Shown: piece by piece, positions 54,300-64,000 of the stretch | Layout of the letters: every line of letters starts with the position of its first letter | Position numbering within the stretch: position 1 is the stretch's first letter | Program-made: the position numbers and the translations under genes | Notes under the pieces: model-generated | Told to the model about the DNA's origin: nothing | The model's input: the letters and a program-made list of their open reading frames with translations, nothing else | The model's database searches: none | DNA from: Actinernus sp. WN-2022 | Lineage: Eukaryota; Cnidaria; Anthozoa; Actiniaria; Actinernidae | Reading direction: 5' to 3' | Length of the DNA: 64,000 nucleotides | Assembly: GCA_030867875.1 (NCBI GenBank) | Contig: JAOWCC010000019.1 | Location: 110,178,047-110,242,046, forward strand

Positions 54300-54734
54300 G
54301 GCGACAAGTGGCAAAACCTGATCTTTAATAGCTGAATTCTTGCCCCATTTTGCTCGTCGATAATACTACACATAATCAAAGAGCACGCCCTTCCCCTAAC
54401 GATAATTATTTACAATGAACAGCGAGATACCATTAATTAATGGTCAGTAGTACAAAAATAACACGAACAAGATTGCACCATATCCATGTTTTGCGATGTG
54501 GTTTCTTTCACAAAGAATCTGCTCTGGCTCAATACGGGTGAAACTCCAGAATCGCTTCTTAACATTGTTTATCAGGTTGCTCCGCATCTGTCAATCTTAA
54601 CAAGGCAAGGTCACCTCAGGCGGAGAATTGGACAGTACAAGTTAAATATTGTAAATCGGGTATTGCTTGTATTCATATATAGCCTATTTTATAGAGCTTT
54701 GTATTAATTTTTGTATATAAAATCGAATTCAATA

Positions 54735-55245
54735 CTACTACTACTAATAATAATACTTTATTCCAAAAAATACCATCAAAGATACATAGGAAGTACTGGA
54801 AGTACACAAGTAGCTAGGTACAATCATTAAACATAGTCATAATGTCGTGGCAATATTTTGCTGTACACCTCATTACAGACTCATCCTTCATTGACAAGCA
54901 CTACGAAAATAATTCTCGCCGACTAAAACAACTGAATGAATCATTGATAGCTAACAAATTGCCCAAAAAACGTTCTCTAGGATTTACAAATTTTATATTA
55001 TTACAACTGGTGAAGTAATGCAATTCATCACCTAACTCATTAAGGTTACAAAGAGGGCAAACGCGTGCATCATAAGTAATGTTTGCGTAGCGACCAGTTT
55101 CAACAGGGAATTTGTGCGCAGAAATCCTAAATCTTGTCACCGCCTGACGATGCTTAACGCTCGAGACATATGACAGGTAGTTATCATAACCTGTATTTGG
55201 CTTCACTAGATTAAACGTACGCAACTTACTGCGCTTGGCACACTA
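54735..55245 (-). mobile_element. LINE C-terminal fragment with zinc-binding tail
   Basis: The minus frame 55224-54901 reads 'HRQAVTRFRISAHKFPVETG' and 'CPLCNLNELGDELHYFTSCN', the CX2C...HX4C tail of CR1-like LINEs. The 3' side has an (ATA/CTA)n tail at 54737-54757. Confidence 0.8.
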
Positions 55246-55324
55246 AATTCCTTTTACTACTACATTGTACCAGTAAATGTTAGTTTATTTTTGCACATCC
55301 TTACGCACAAAACATCACACCTTT

Positions 55325-55495
55325 ATACTTGTAGTTATGGCGCCCTAGTTAGATTAGTTCCATATAGTTATTCTAGTGCACTTGTAGTTATAATGGCACC
55401 CTAGTTAGATTAGTTCCATATAGTTATTCTAGTGCACTTGTAGTTATAATGGCACCCTAGTTAGATTAGTTCCATATAGCTATTCTTGGGTGCCT
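55325..55495. repeat. 56-bp tandem repeat, three units
   Basis: Three units of CTTGTAGTTATAATGGCACC plus CTAGTTAGATTAGTTCCATATAG and on, with few changes. An A-rich stretch follows (55526-55560). Confidence 0.8.
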
Positions 55496-55799
55496 GTACC
55501 TTTCGTTCTTATTTAGTAGCTCTCAAATAAAAAAAATAAAAAAAATGTAAAAAAAAAATGGTACAAGTAAAGCTATTGTTGTTGTTGTTTGTAAAATTGA
55601 AATTTTATTTATTTAATGACGTTATTTGGTAAATGTGCCTTCTTTTTTACATGTTTCACCCACGACTGGTAAAACACTTGCTCTCAAATGTTAAATCAAA
55701 TGCTACAAGACTGATCTAACCGTTAAACTGAAATACAACTGATTAATAAAAAACCCACTGAATTTCTAACGGGACCTGAAACAACCGTAAGAGGCTGAT

Positions 55800-56560
55800 C
55801 AAAGCCAGGACCCGGCTAATTCACAGATCGAATTGGAATTTAGTGTGTTGAGTTTTATGAAGGGAGGAAAACCGGAGAACTCGAAGAAAAACCCTCGGAG
55901 CAAGAGCGAGATTCCAACAAACTCAACTCTCATATATATGGCGCTGTGTTCGGGGTCGAACCTGGGGCCTGGGCCACAGAAGTGAGAGGGGAAGCGCTTA
56001 AAGTGCCCCTCAACCCTTTTGCAATTTTTATATATATGAAACTTTGAAAGGTTTTGAGTACTTCTGCGAAGAAATTTTTGGCTTACAGAGGATACTCTAT
56101 GTTCTAGGCTTGTTTGAAATGGTGAAAATGTGACCTCTCCTGACCCATTACCGTGTAAGAAAAAGCCTGGGTCGATTCCCTATCTTACGTCATCGAATTA
56201 ATTCGACTTTGCAATAACTTGAATAACTATTTAGCATTTTGTCTAAAATAGCTGTTTTCTTTACTAAAATCTCACAGACTGTGTATATTCTCTATATATC
56301 GATGCTGTTGTGATAGAAAGGCGTCATGGACAATAATGCATTAATGAGGTGACGTAAGATAGGGAATCGACCCAGGCTTTTTCTTACACGATAATGGGTC
56401 AGGAGAGGTCACATTTTCACCATTTCAAACAAGCCTAGAACATATAGTATTCTCTGTAAGCCAAAAATTTCTTCGCAGAAGTACTCAAAACCTTTCAAAG
56501 TTTCATATATATAAAAATTGCAAAAGGGTTGAGGGGCACTTTAACTACTGCGCCACCCCG
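55800..56560 (-). mobile_element. tRNA-derived SINE, interrupted by a TTAA MITE
   Basis: Minus strand: the head GGGTGGCGCAGTAG (56559-56546), then, after the inserted element, a B-box-like GGTTCGACCCC (about 55960), then the body 'ctccgagggtttttcttcga' and tail 'aattccaattcgatctgtga'. The tRNA-like head and shared body define the family also seen at 3950, 34344 and 35650. Confidence 0.75.
56002..56540. mobile_element. 539-bp long-hairpin MITE with TTAA duplication
   Basis: TTAA at 55998-56001 and 56541-56544 flanks two arms of about 192 bp (56002-56193 and 56349-56540) that are nearly perfect inverted copies, with a loop of about 155 bp. The ends are AGTGCCCCTC. Transcription through it would give a long double-stranded RNA hairpin. 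Confidence 0.88.
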
Positions 56561-56702
56561 ACTCGCGTATCCTAAATGAAGATTGGTTAACTCCAGGTAG
56601 GGCTTCTTCTAGTGGGTGACCGTACATTGTATATGTTCTTGGTTTTATCGAAGAGCCGCTTATCGTTCTTTTCCAAGAGGGTGAAAATATCTATAGTTTT
56701 AG

Positions 56703-57894
56703 TAGCCTGCTTGCCGGCTCTCCTGTAATTTTTTTCGGTCGTTTCTTTTCGGATTGGGTCACCTGTGGCACGCGGTCAAAATGGGGTGAGGACAAAAATG
56801 ATGGGAGGGGGGAGGGGAAGGGGAAAGGAGGGGAAGAAAGGAGAGCCTGCACGAATGCCATTGTTTTGAGAATTACGCCCCTCCACGCTTGACCACGCTT
56901 GACAGCCCGTCACGCTCCAAGTGTAAAAAAATGGCCAATGAAAATCGCGCTTAATGTCAACACGATTCAAAATGACAGCGCTCCGGTTCAGCGCTCCACG
57001 TTCTAAATTTTTGCGGTATTAATCATAACACAAATGGTGCATGTGGAACAAGAAGAAACCCCAAAGAAAGTAATTACCAGTAAGAGAGGTCGAAACATCC
57101 GTGGATGATTTTAGTCGCCTTTGCAAGTGTTGATCCAGGTTGTTCTGGAGTTATTTCTAAGGATAATCTTTTAATTCCCTTCCAAATGCAAACGTGAAGG
57201 AAGCCGTGTTGTCAATTCTCCTGGTTTATCGAGTCGAGTTTGTAATCCCTGTGGGAGGAAGATTAGAATTCTCAATGATTTGTACTTTTACGTGAAAAAC
57301 TTTGTAAATAAAGTGGAGCTGGAGAAAGCTGCAGTAGTCCTAGTCCTGAAGCCATTCGAAGCAAACGCCAGCTACCAACAACAGTTTTGACACCCGATCG
57401 AAGCCCGTTGGCAAGAAAACAACCACGGTCTGAATATTTACCAATAAAAACGACTTCTTCGCGGTCGTCGAGAAAGTTCAACAGGAGTAAAGTGCCGATG
57501 AAGTGCTCACTCAACATTTAAATATTGATGTTGTTACAGAAACGAAGGAGACCAGTGTGAAAGTAGTAATACTTCAGCCGAATGGAAATGTCTCCGTTTG
57601 TGTTACGATCGATGTAACTACATATGTCACACGGGATTCGGTTTCGTGTGTGCTTAATGTCAAACTTGACACCTGTCACATTCTAGCCAATGGGAATTTT
57701 CCGTTCGTGGACGAACGGTAAATACTCCGAAAACAATGGCATTCGTGCAGGCTCTCCTTTCTTCCCCTCCTTTCCCCTTCCCCTCCCCCCTCCCATCATT
57801 TTTGTCCTCGCCCCATTTTGACCGCGTGCCACAGGTGACCCAATCCGAAAAGAAACGACCGAAAAAAATTACAGGAGAGCCGGCAAGCAGGCTA
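56703..57894. mobile_element. Mutator-like non-autonomous element, 9-bp target duplication
   Basis: Long inverted ends of about 165 bp (56703-56867 and 57732-57894) start TAGCCTGCTTGCCGGCTCTC. They are flanked by a perfect 9-bp direct repeat TAGTTTTAG (56694-56702 and 57895-57903). Long terminal inverted repeats plus a 9-bp duplication define Mutator-like elements. The 860-bp interior encodes no transposase; its open frames (57503-57721 plus, 57517-57272 minus) are unrecognised, so it could hold captured host sequence. Confidence 0.85.
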
Positions 57895-58279
57895 TAGTTT
57901 TAGAGATGTATAAGTCAGTTCTCTTAGAGATACTTATGAACTCTCCCAACTTCTAATCCCGGCCATATCCCCAGTCTCCCTTAGTTCATGCTTCGATCAG
58001 TCATGCCAAGCAAGCGCCATTTGTATTCTCAGTATATTGTTACGTTAGTTTCTTTTAGTAAGGTTACCATTTTAATAGAATAACATTTCAGTATTTCATC
58101 AGGGGTTCCAAGCACCGAGGAAACAATTAACTCCGAAGGCCTTAATGTTTGTCATGGCTTCTCATAAATTAATGACAATGCCTCTATGTTTGGATCATTA
58201 GGAAGTTTGCCGGGTATTTTGTTGCATGCAATTATCTGTCCAAAGGTTTTTATTGTTATTTCTCGTCATCGTTAGGGTT

Positions 58280-59792
58280 TCAGTTTCAGTTTAATTTATT
58301 TGCCACAAATATAAATAGTAATCTTACAAAGAATAAAATAAGTGGCGGGGTAGCCCAAGAGAAACCATAAAGGCTTGTGAGGTTCTGGGCCACCTCGTTA
58401 CAATTAATATTGGTTAATAAATTGATTGAAACGGCAAGAGCAACACGCTAACAAAACTAAACAAATACGTTAAAATGCAAACATGAAAGATAATACAATT
58501 AATTTTATAATTAATTGCGGGAGAAAAGATAGTTCTTAAAGACCCTGTGTCCGAGCCCATGGTGCTTTGCGCCAATGTTATGATTAGTTTGTTTATCAAC
58601 GGCCGCATAAATTAAAAGCCAGCTTTTAGGCGAACTAAAATGCTCTCGATTGTTTATCAGTTTCATAAAAGAAGTACACATACACTTTGGATAACGAATT
58701 TCATAATTTCTACCGGATTAAAAACCCAATCGAGCCCACGAATTTTCCCCGGATGCTTCGAATATGATTTTAACAGTACTCGGTAGGAAGCCAGTTGTTC
58801 TGTCTTTAGATTCTAATTCGGTTTACGAGTGCGACTTTTTCACAACTCTACAAGCAAACACATACTCTTGCTACTTTGTTTTTATGTCTCCAGTATTGCT
58901 TAACTGTATTTGAAGATCTTTACTTTCCTTGCGAATGATATATTTTGAGTGCAAAATGAAATGTCGTACTCACACTCGAGTCAAACTCACAACGATAAGT
59001 AACAGCTAAACTCGGCAGATTGGACTTTGACCCGTGATCGTAGTTTTGGTAGCAAGACTTTCTGGACGTACTGTAGGATGAAAAAAAAGGTTAAGGACAT
59101 TGCTTTCTCTGCTAATAAAAATGCAAAACGTATACAGATAAGTCTGTAACACCGCAGTGGAGCTCAGCCGTGCGAAATTATAATTACGAATGATCTTGAT
59201 GCCAGAAGTGGTTGCTTTGTGCCGCTTTGTATTTCCCACGAAGCCCGCCGGTCCCTTAGTGCAGCAAATCCCCGGGAAACTCACGTAGTAGTCCTTTTGA
59301 ACCACAAGTGTTCTCTTGTAGACCTAGAGAAAGTAAAATGTGGACAGCTGAAGGATTATTTGTCGAGTTGCTTCGCCTCGCTGTCTCGGTCCTTTCTCCG
59401 GCATTCCTCTACTCGCCACTCTAAACCGGGATTCGAAGAAATATTCGAACTAAAGTTTCATTTAAAAAAGTATATATACAAAAGTTAAGATAAAAGAAAG
59501 TCAGTTAAGCATATATACCTATGAATAATTACACGATGGCCCAAACTAGGGATGGATTTCGAAAGATTCGAGAGTCACATAACAACAAAAACGATCTTTC
59601 TGATTTTCGCAGCCTACGAAAATGATTGGCGCGCGCAAAGCACCATGGGCTCGGACACAGGGTCTTTAAGTTTGAATTGGAAAGAAGAAAAGGACATTGT
59701 GTTCGGTATATTTGAACTCAAAGTATTGTAAAATTTAGGACCTTGGAAACTAACAGAGAATTGTCTTATATTTGTTCTACACAAAGGTGTAG
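58280..59792 (-). mobile_element. LINE tail, split by a TTAA element and cut by gypsy
   Basis: The minus strand from 59792 reads 'TPLCRTNIRQFSVSFQGPKF' with 'YNTLSSNIPNTMSFSSFQFK' (59792-59670), a LINE C-terminal block. It resumes left of the TTAA element near 58535 with a stop and a 3' untranslated region. 'aggcttgtgaggttctgggc' and 'tttatttgccacaaata' on the plus strand mark its 3' end. Confidence 0.75.
58536..59669. mobile_element. TTAA-flanked element with 37-bp inverted ends
   Basis: TTAA at 58536-58539 and 59666-59669. The inner inverted ends AGACCCTGTGTCCGAGCCCA and on match over at least 31 bp (58540-58570), with a 4-bp indel further in. The interior has short frames (59006-59305 minus, 59219-59488 plus) without a transposase signature. 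It interrupts the LINE tail; probably a non-autonomous piggyBac-type element. Confidence 0.75.
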
Positions 59793-59938
59793 TGTTATGT
59801 TAATACGTATGATGTAACGTATGACCCGCGGGATTCGGGAGATCCCGAGAACATGTGCGCGTGTGAGAATAAACATACTTGACTTGGGTCTAAGAGAGAA
59901 TGGTCGAGTCGTTGATCTAGCTAGTCAATAACACAACA
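59793..59938 (+). repeat. 5' LTR of Ty3/gypsy element
   Basis: A short LTR of about 146 bp begins TGTTATGTTAATAC and ends AATAACACAACA, with TG...CA ends. It contains an AATAAA-type signal near 59868. The limits are inferred from the primer-binding site on the right and from where LINE reading stops on the left; the 3' LTR is outside the window. Confidence 0.7.
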
Positions 59939-59950
59939 TGGTGTCAGAAG
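59939..59950 (+). promoter_or_regulatory. Primer-binding site (tRNA-Leu type)
   Basis: TGGTGTCAGAAG lies directly after the LTR and is complementary to the 3' end of a leucine tRNA (…CTTCTGACACCA). It primes minus-strand DNA synthesis in LTR elements. Confidence 0.75.
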
Positions 59951-60087
59951 AATAAAGTTCCTACGACTCATTGTGGCCGCTGTAACGCCTTGGAAGTTGT
60001 GGAAGTCGAAATTGAAGGGAAATTTAGTCAAAATCTTCACAAATTCGTCGATTCAGAGGTTGCTCGAACCGACACTAGCGAAAGGAA

Positions 60088-63000
60088 ATGGCGGCATATC
60101 AAATTTCTCCTCCATCTCAGATGAACTTTCAAGAGCCAGAAGCATGGAAAAACTGGATCCAAAGGTTTGAAAGATTTAGAACAGCTAGCGAATTGGATAA
60201 AAAGTCAGAAGAGATGCAGGTATGTACCCTAGTTTACTGTATGGGAAACAAAGCAGAAGACATTCTGAGCTCATTCTCCCTGCCAGACGGAGACGAAAAG
60301 AAATATGATGTCGTGAAAGAAAGATTCGAAACACATTTTGTGTGTAAGAGGAATGTTATCTTTGAAAGGGCTAAATTTAATCAACGCCGTCAAAGGGAGG
60401 GGGAATCTGTTGAGAGTTTCATCACTGATCTGCATAAGCTGACCGAAGGGTGCGATTACGGCAGTTTAAGAGACGAAATGATCAGAGACAGAATAGTTGT
60501 TGGATTAGCCGATGCTAAACTATCCGAGAAATTGCAGCTTGACCCGAAACTTACCCTAGAAACCGCAGTAAATCGAGCCCGCCAGTCAGAAATAGTCCAT
60601 AAACAACAACATTTGATAAGGAGTGGGTTTCAGGAAGAGGAAAATATTGAAGCGGTTTTTGGCAAGCAAAACCAAGCACGCGCTCAATGGCGCCGAAATC
60701 CACAGGGAGCCCAAAAGCCAAGCGTACCAAATAGAGATCCCGGCACGGAGACTTGCACACGCTGTGGGAGAAAGGCCCATAGTAGAGAGCAGTGCCCAGC
60801 AAAAAACGCAAAATGCTATAAGTGCCAAAAGATTGGACATTTTGCTTCTGAGTGTAGATCCGGAAAAGTTGGAGAAATCTGCGAAGAGGAAGTGTTCCTT
60901 GGCAGTGTAGATGCTCAGGGAGATAGCCCCTGGATGGTTGAGCTCAAATTAGCCAATTCCAAAACCACGTTTAAGTTAGACACAGGCGCCGATGTTACGG
61001 TGATCCCAGAGACAACCTATCACAAGTTTAAAGAAGAGTACCCACTTAGAGATCCAGCAAAGAAACTGTTTGGGCCAAACCACAAACAGTTGGGTGTAGT
61101 AGGGCAGTTTACAGCCAGCCTACAGCACGGCTCTAGTACCACTGATCAAGAAATCTATGTTGTTGAGAGCCTGAAGCATTCACTGCTGGGACGACCAGCT
61201 ATTCGGGCGTTAGGTCTGCTGAAAGTTGCAATCGATAACCTTACCTCGAACAATAAGAGCGATCACAAATCAGAGTTCCCAGAGCTTTTCAGTGGACTTG
61301 GTAAATTAGAAGGTGAATACAAGATAGAGTTGAATCCAGGAGCCCAACCATTTGCCATACATGCTCCACGGAGGATACCCATACCCTTACGGGATAAAGT
61401 AAAGGCTGAGCTGAAGAGGATGCAAGAGCTCGGGGTTATTACCCCCATTGTACAGCCAACAGAGTGGTGTGCTGGTATCGTCGTAGTCCCAAAACAAGAC
61501 GGTAGAGTCCGTATATGTGTGGATCTCACAAAGTTAAACGACAATGTAAAGAGAGAGAACCACCAACTACCATCAGTAGATGAGACACTAGGCTTACTTA
61601 ATGGAGCTAAAATCTTTAGTAAACTTGATGCCAACAGTGGGTTTTGGCAAATTCCCTTGGCCAAAGAATCAGTCCCACTGACCACGTTTATAACACCCTT
61701 TGGAAGATTTTGCTTCGAACGTCTTCCGTTCGGAATAAGTTCTGCACCAGAACATTTTCAAAGACGGATGTCTCAAATCCTAGAAGGATTAGAAGGAGTC
61801 CTGTGTCAAATGGATGACGTGTTAGTGTTCGGAGGCAACCAGGAGGAACATGATAAGAATCTGACAGCAGCTCTACAGAGACTCCAGAGAGCAAAGATAA
61901 CCCTGAATCCCAATAAATGTGAATTCTCCAAGAGTTCAATCAAATTTCTTGGGCACATCATCAGCGCACAGGGGGTTTCTGCAGACCCAGAAAAGGTAAA
62001 GGCCATTCAAGAACTGAAAAGCCCGACATCAATTCCAGAAGTCAGACGATTTCTTGGGATGGCCAACCAACTCGGGAAGTTTCTGCCCGATCTAGCGAAC
62101 ACAAGCAAACCCTTGCGGGACCTCCTCAGCAAAAAGAACACTTGGACGTGGGGAGAGCAGCAGGAAACAGCCTTTAAGAAGATTCAAGCAATGCTGACCA
62201 GTGCCCCAATACTCGCCCAATACGACCCTAAAAAGGAGACACGTGTAACTTCAGATGCTTCAAACTATGGGGTTGGCGGTCTTCTCACTCAGATGCAAAG
62301 CAACGGCGAGTGGAGACCAGTAGTATATGCATCAAGATCGATGACAGACACCGAGAGCCGATATGCTCAGATTGAAAAAGAGGCTCTAGCTATCGTGTGG
62401 GCTTGTGAGCGTTTTCGAGAGTACCTGATTGGAACGTCTTTCCACATACACACAGATCACAAGCCTTTGGTGCCTCTCTTGACGAGCAAGAATCTAGATG
62501 AACTGACGCCCCGCATCCAGAGGTTCAGAATGCGTCTAATGCATTATTCATATAGCATTTCACACATACCCGGAAGTAGTATAACGAGCGCTGACACACT
62601 ATCGAGAGCTCCACTAACTGTAAAACCCTCTACCAAGGACGAGGAGTTACAATTGGAAGCAGAACTGCTTGTATGCTTCACAGTGGACAGTCTGCCAGCG
62701 ACGCCTACCCGACTTCAGGAGATAAGGGACCTACTACCAGAAGATGCTGTTTGCAAACAGGTAATGGGGTATTGTGAACACGAGTGGCCACCTAAGTGGA
62801 AGATAAAGGGAGCAGTGAAAGCATACTGGCCCGTTCGTGCAGAACTAACAGTACAGAACGGACTTTTGATGAAAGGGAATCGTTTAGTTATTCCATCGCA
62901 ATTGCGTCTCGAGATACTGGATAGAATACACGAAGGTCATCAGGGAATCGTGAAGTGCAGGGAAAGGGCTAAAGCCTCAGTGTGGTGGCCTGGCCTCAGT

Positions 63001-64000
63001 ATGCAGTTGGGAGATCTTGTTCACAGATGTCAGAGATGCGCTAAAGAGAGGATAAACACACGCGAACCACTGATTCCATCGCAAATGCCAGAGCGTCCTT
63101 GGCAGAAACTGAGTGCAGATTTGTTCGATTGGAAGAACACTATGTATCTAGTGGTGATTGATGATTTCTCACGCTATATCGAGATGGCTCGCTTGACAAG
63201 CACAACGTCAGCAAGTATTATCTTACACTTGAAGTCCATTTTTGCTCGACACGGGTGCCCAGAAATCCTGAAGTCGGACAATGGACCTCAATTTTCATCA
63301 GAAAGATTCAAGCGGTTTGCAGAAGAATATGCATTCCAGCACGTAACAAGCAGTCCAAGATACCCCCAAAGTAACGGGGAGGCGGAACGTGCAGTTAAAA
63401 CGACAAAGAGTATCTTGATCAAGAACGTCTTGGAGAAAGATGATGACCCATACTGTGCACTGTTGATATACCGTACTACCCCACTGAAGAATGGATTCAG
63501 CCCAGCTGAACTCCTCATGGGAAGAAGGCTTCGTACCACTTTACCGATGTCAGAAACACAGCTTACTCCCAATTGGCCTGATCTCAAGGAAGTAAAGAGA
63601 AGAGAAGAAGAGGCGAGAGCAAAGCAGAAAGTCAACTATGACCACCGACATCGAGCGAAGGAGCTTCCCAGTCTACAGCCAGGAGAAAAGGTGTGGCTAA
63701 CTGATTGCCAGAAACAGGGAGAAGTAATTTTACCAGCCCATACTCCAAGATCGTACATAGTCGGTACAAACGAGGGAAACATGCGCAGGAACCGAAGTCA
63801 TCTGGTCCAGATCCCTGATGCAACAACTGTAGAGACTAGAGAGAGTCCCACATTCACACCAGATACGACAGCTGATGATGCAGATGTGGCCCACGGTTCA
63901 GCAGGACCAGACGTTAAGCTTGAGGTCGGCACAAGGACAAGATCCGGAAGACTCTCAGTCCCTCCAACAGTTGTTCAGATATACGTTGACTTGTTCCACC
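60088..64000 (+). CDS. Ty3/gypsy Gag-Pol polyprotein, open to the window end
   Basis: One frame of at least 1304 codons has no stop and is cut by the window edge. Gag is at about residues 1-220 ('PEAWKNWIQRFERFRTAS'), with two CCHC knuckles at 223-236 (CTRCGRKAHSREQC) and 243-256 (CYKCQKIGHFASEC). Protease has 'LDTGADVTVIP' (Asp298). RT has 'DGRVRICVDLTKLN', 'SKLDANSGFWQ' (Asp514), 'LPFGISSAPEHFQ' and 'QMDDVLV' (Asp576-577; Met in place of the usual Ile of YIDD). RNase H has 'SDASNYGVGG' (Asp723), Glu765 and 'THTDHKP' (Asp790). Integrase has an HHCC finger (His947-951 region, Cys981, Cys984) and DDE residues Asp1011, Asp1064 and Glu1100 with 35-residue spacing. Gag and Pol share one frame. 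All catalytic residues look intact, so the copy may be young. Confidence 0.93.
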   Translation, partial: MAAYQISPPSQMNFQEPEAWKNWIQRFERFRTASELDKKSEEMQVCTLVYCMGNKAEDILSSFSLPDGDEKKYDVVKERFETHFVCKRNVIFERAKFNQRRQREGESVESFITDLHKLTEGCDYGSLRDEMIRDRIVVGLADAKLSEKLQLDPKLTLETAVNRARQSEIVHKQQHLIRSGFQEEENIEAVFGKQNQARAQWRRNPQGAQKPSVPNRDPGTETCTRCGRKAHSREQCPAKNAKCYKCQKIGHFASECRSGKVGEICEEEVFLGSVDAQGDSPWMVELKLANSKTTFKLDTGADVTVIPETTYHKFKEEYPLRDPAKKLFGPNHKQLGVVGQFTASLQHGSSTTDQEIYVVESLKHSLLGRPAIRALGLLKVAIDNLTSNNKSDHKSEFPELFSGLGKLEGEYKIELNPGAQPFAIHAPRRIPIPLRDKVKAELKRMQELGVITPIVQPTEWCAGIVVVPKQDGRVRICVDLTKLNDNVKRENHQLPSVDETLGLLNGAKIFSKLDANSGFWQIPLAKESVPLTTFITPFGRFCFERLPFGISSAPEHFQRRMSQILEGLEGVLCQMDDVLVFGGNQEEHDKNLTAALQRLQRAKITLNPNKCEFSKSSIKFLGHIISAQGVSADPEKVKAIQELKSPTSIPEVRRFLGMANQLGKFLPDLANTSKPLRDLLSKKNTWTWGEQQETAFKKIQAMLTSAPILAQYDPKKETRVTSDASNYGVGGLLTQMQSNGEWRPVVYASRSMTDTESRYAQIEKEALAIVWACERFREYLIGTSFHIHTDHKPLVPLLTSKNLDELTPRIQRFRMRLMHYSYSISHIPGSSITSADTLSRAPLTVKPSTKDEELQLEAELLVCFTVDSLPATPTRLQEIRDLLPEDAVCKQVMGYCEHEWPPKWKIKGAVKAYWPVRAELTVQNGLLMKGNRLVIPSQLRLEILDRIHEGHQGIVKCRERAKASVWWPGLSMQLGDLVHRCQRCAKERINTREPLIPSQMPERPWQKLSADLFDWKNTMYLVVIDDFSRYIEMARLTSTTSASIILHLKSIFARHGCPEILKSDNGPQFSSERFKRFAEEYAFQHVTSSPRYPQSNGEAERAVKTTKSILIKNVLEKDDDPYCALLIYRTTPLKNGFSPAELLMGRRLRTTLPMSETQLTPNWPDLKEVKRREEEARAKQKVNYDHRHRAKELPSLQPGEKVWLTDCQKQGEVILPAHTPRSYIVGTNEGNMRRNRSHLVQIPDATTVETRESPTFTPDTTADDADVAHGSAGPDVKLEVGTRTRSGRLSVPPTVVQIYVDLFH

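Noticed and set aside
60551..63826. Several minus-strand frames of 60-140 codons
   Set aside because: They are shadows of the intact gypsy Gag-Pol frame on the plus strand.

Overview
The window is animal nuclear DNA. It is AT-rich, almost free of long host coding sequence, and packed with transposable elements: non-LTR retrotransposons of several lineages, tyrosine-recombinase (YR) retrotransposons, a Ty3/gypsy element, a tRNA-derived SINE, and MITEs of TTAA-, hAT- and Mutator-like type. The few host-like pieces have introns, GT/AG splice sites and an 'AAGATGGCGG' first exon. The mix of elements, and an integrase-core gene family I associate with cnidarians and fish, suggest an anthozoan cnidarian (coral or anemone). 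That assignment is inference; no diagnostic host gene is present.

Layout. 1-5 kb: mostly unannotatable DNA with a LINE 3' fragment and a possible first exon. 5-9.8 kb: LINE tails, TTAA and palindromic MITEs, and a 56-bp tandem array split by a LINE. 9.8-20.4 kb: what looks like one old L1/Tx1-type element on the plus strand (ORF1 near 10.8-12.3 kb, endonuclease near 14 kb, reverse transcriptase (RT) near 16-20 kb). It is broken by MITEs, a 36-bp minisatellite, a 1-kb TTAA transposon and two other LINEs, one ending in a 324-bp (ATTATTAT)n tail. 20.4-26.4 kb: sparse, with a MITE, a SINE-like tRNA relic and C-rich repeats. 26.4-32.6 kb: a LINE tail hit by a hAT-like MITE, a palindromic MITE and a 4.8-kb YR retrotransposon with open gag and RT-RNase H genes. 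33-44.5 kb: an inverted pair of promoter/first-exon modules with 20-bp repeats, SINEs, and the two ends of a broken integrase-like gene separated by a LINE. 44.5-47.1 kb: LINE pieces and a possible terminal exon. 47.6-52.1 kb: a second, decayed copy of the YR retrotransposon. 53.7-54.3 kb: an unrecognised ORF. 55.8-57.9 kb: a SINE carrying a 539-bp hairpin MITE, then a Mutator-like element with a perfect 9-bp target duplication. 58.3-64 kb: a LINE tail interrupted by a TTAA element and by an intact gypsy element that runs off the window.

The most interesting signal is the YR retrotransposon pair. Both copies have split direct repeats (A-X-B-A-internal-B on the plus strand, coded on the minus strand). 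Within each copy the repeats read as identical by eye. Yet both have lost the catalytic middle of the recombinase at the same left breakpoint, and copy 2 also has broken gag and RT genes. This points to a non-autonomous lineage moved recently by a recombinase supplied in trans.
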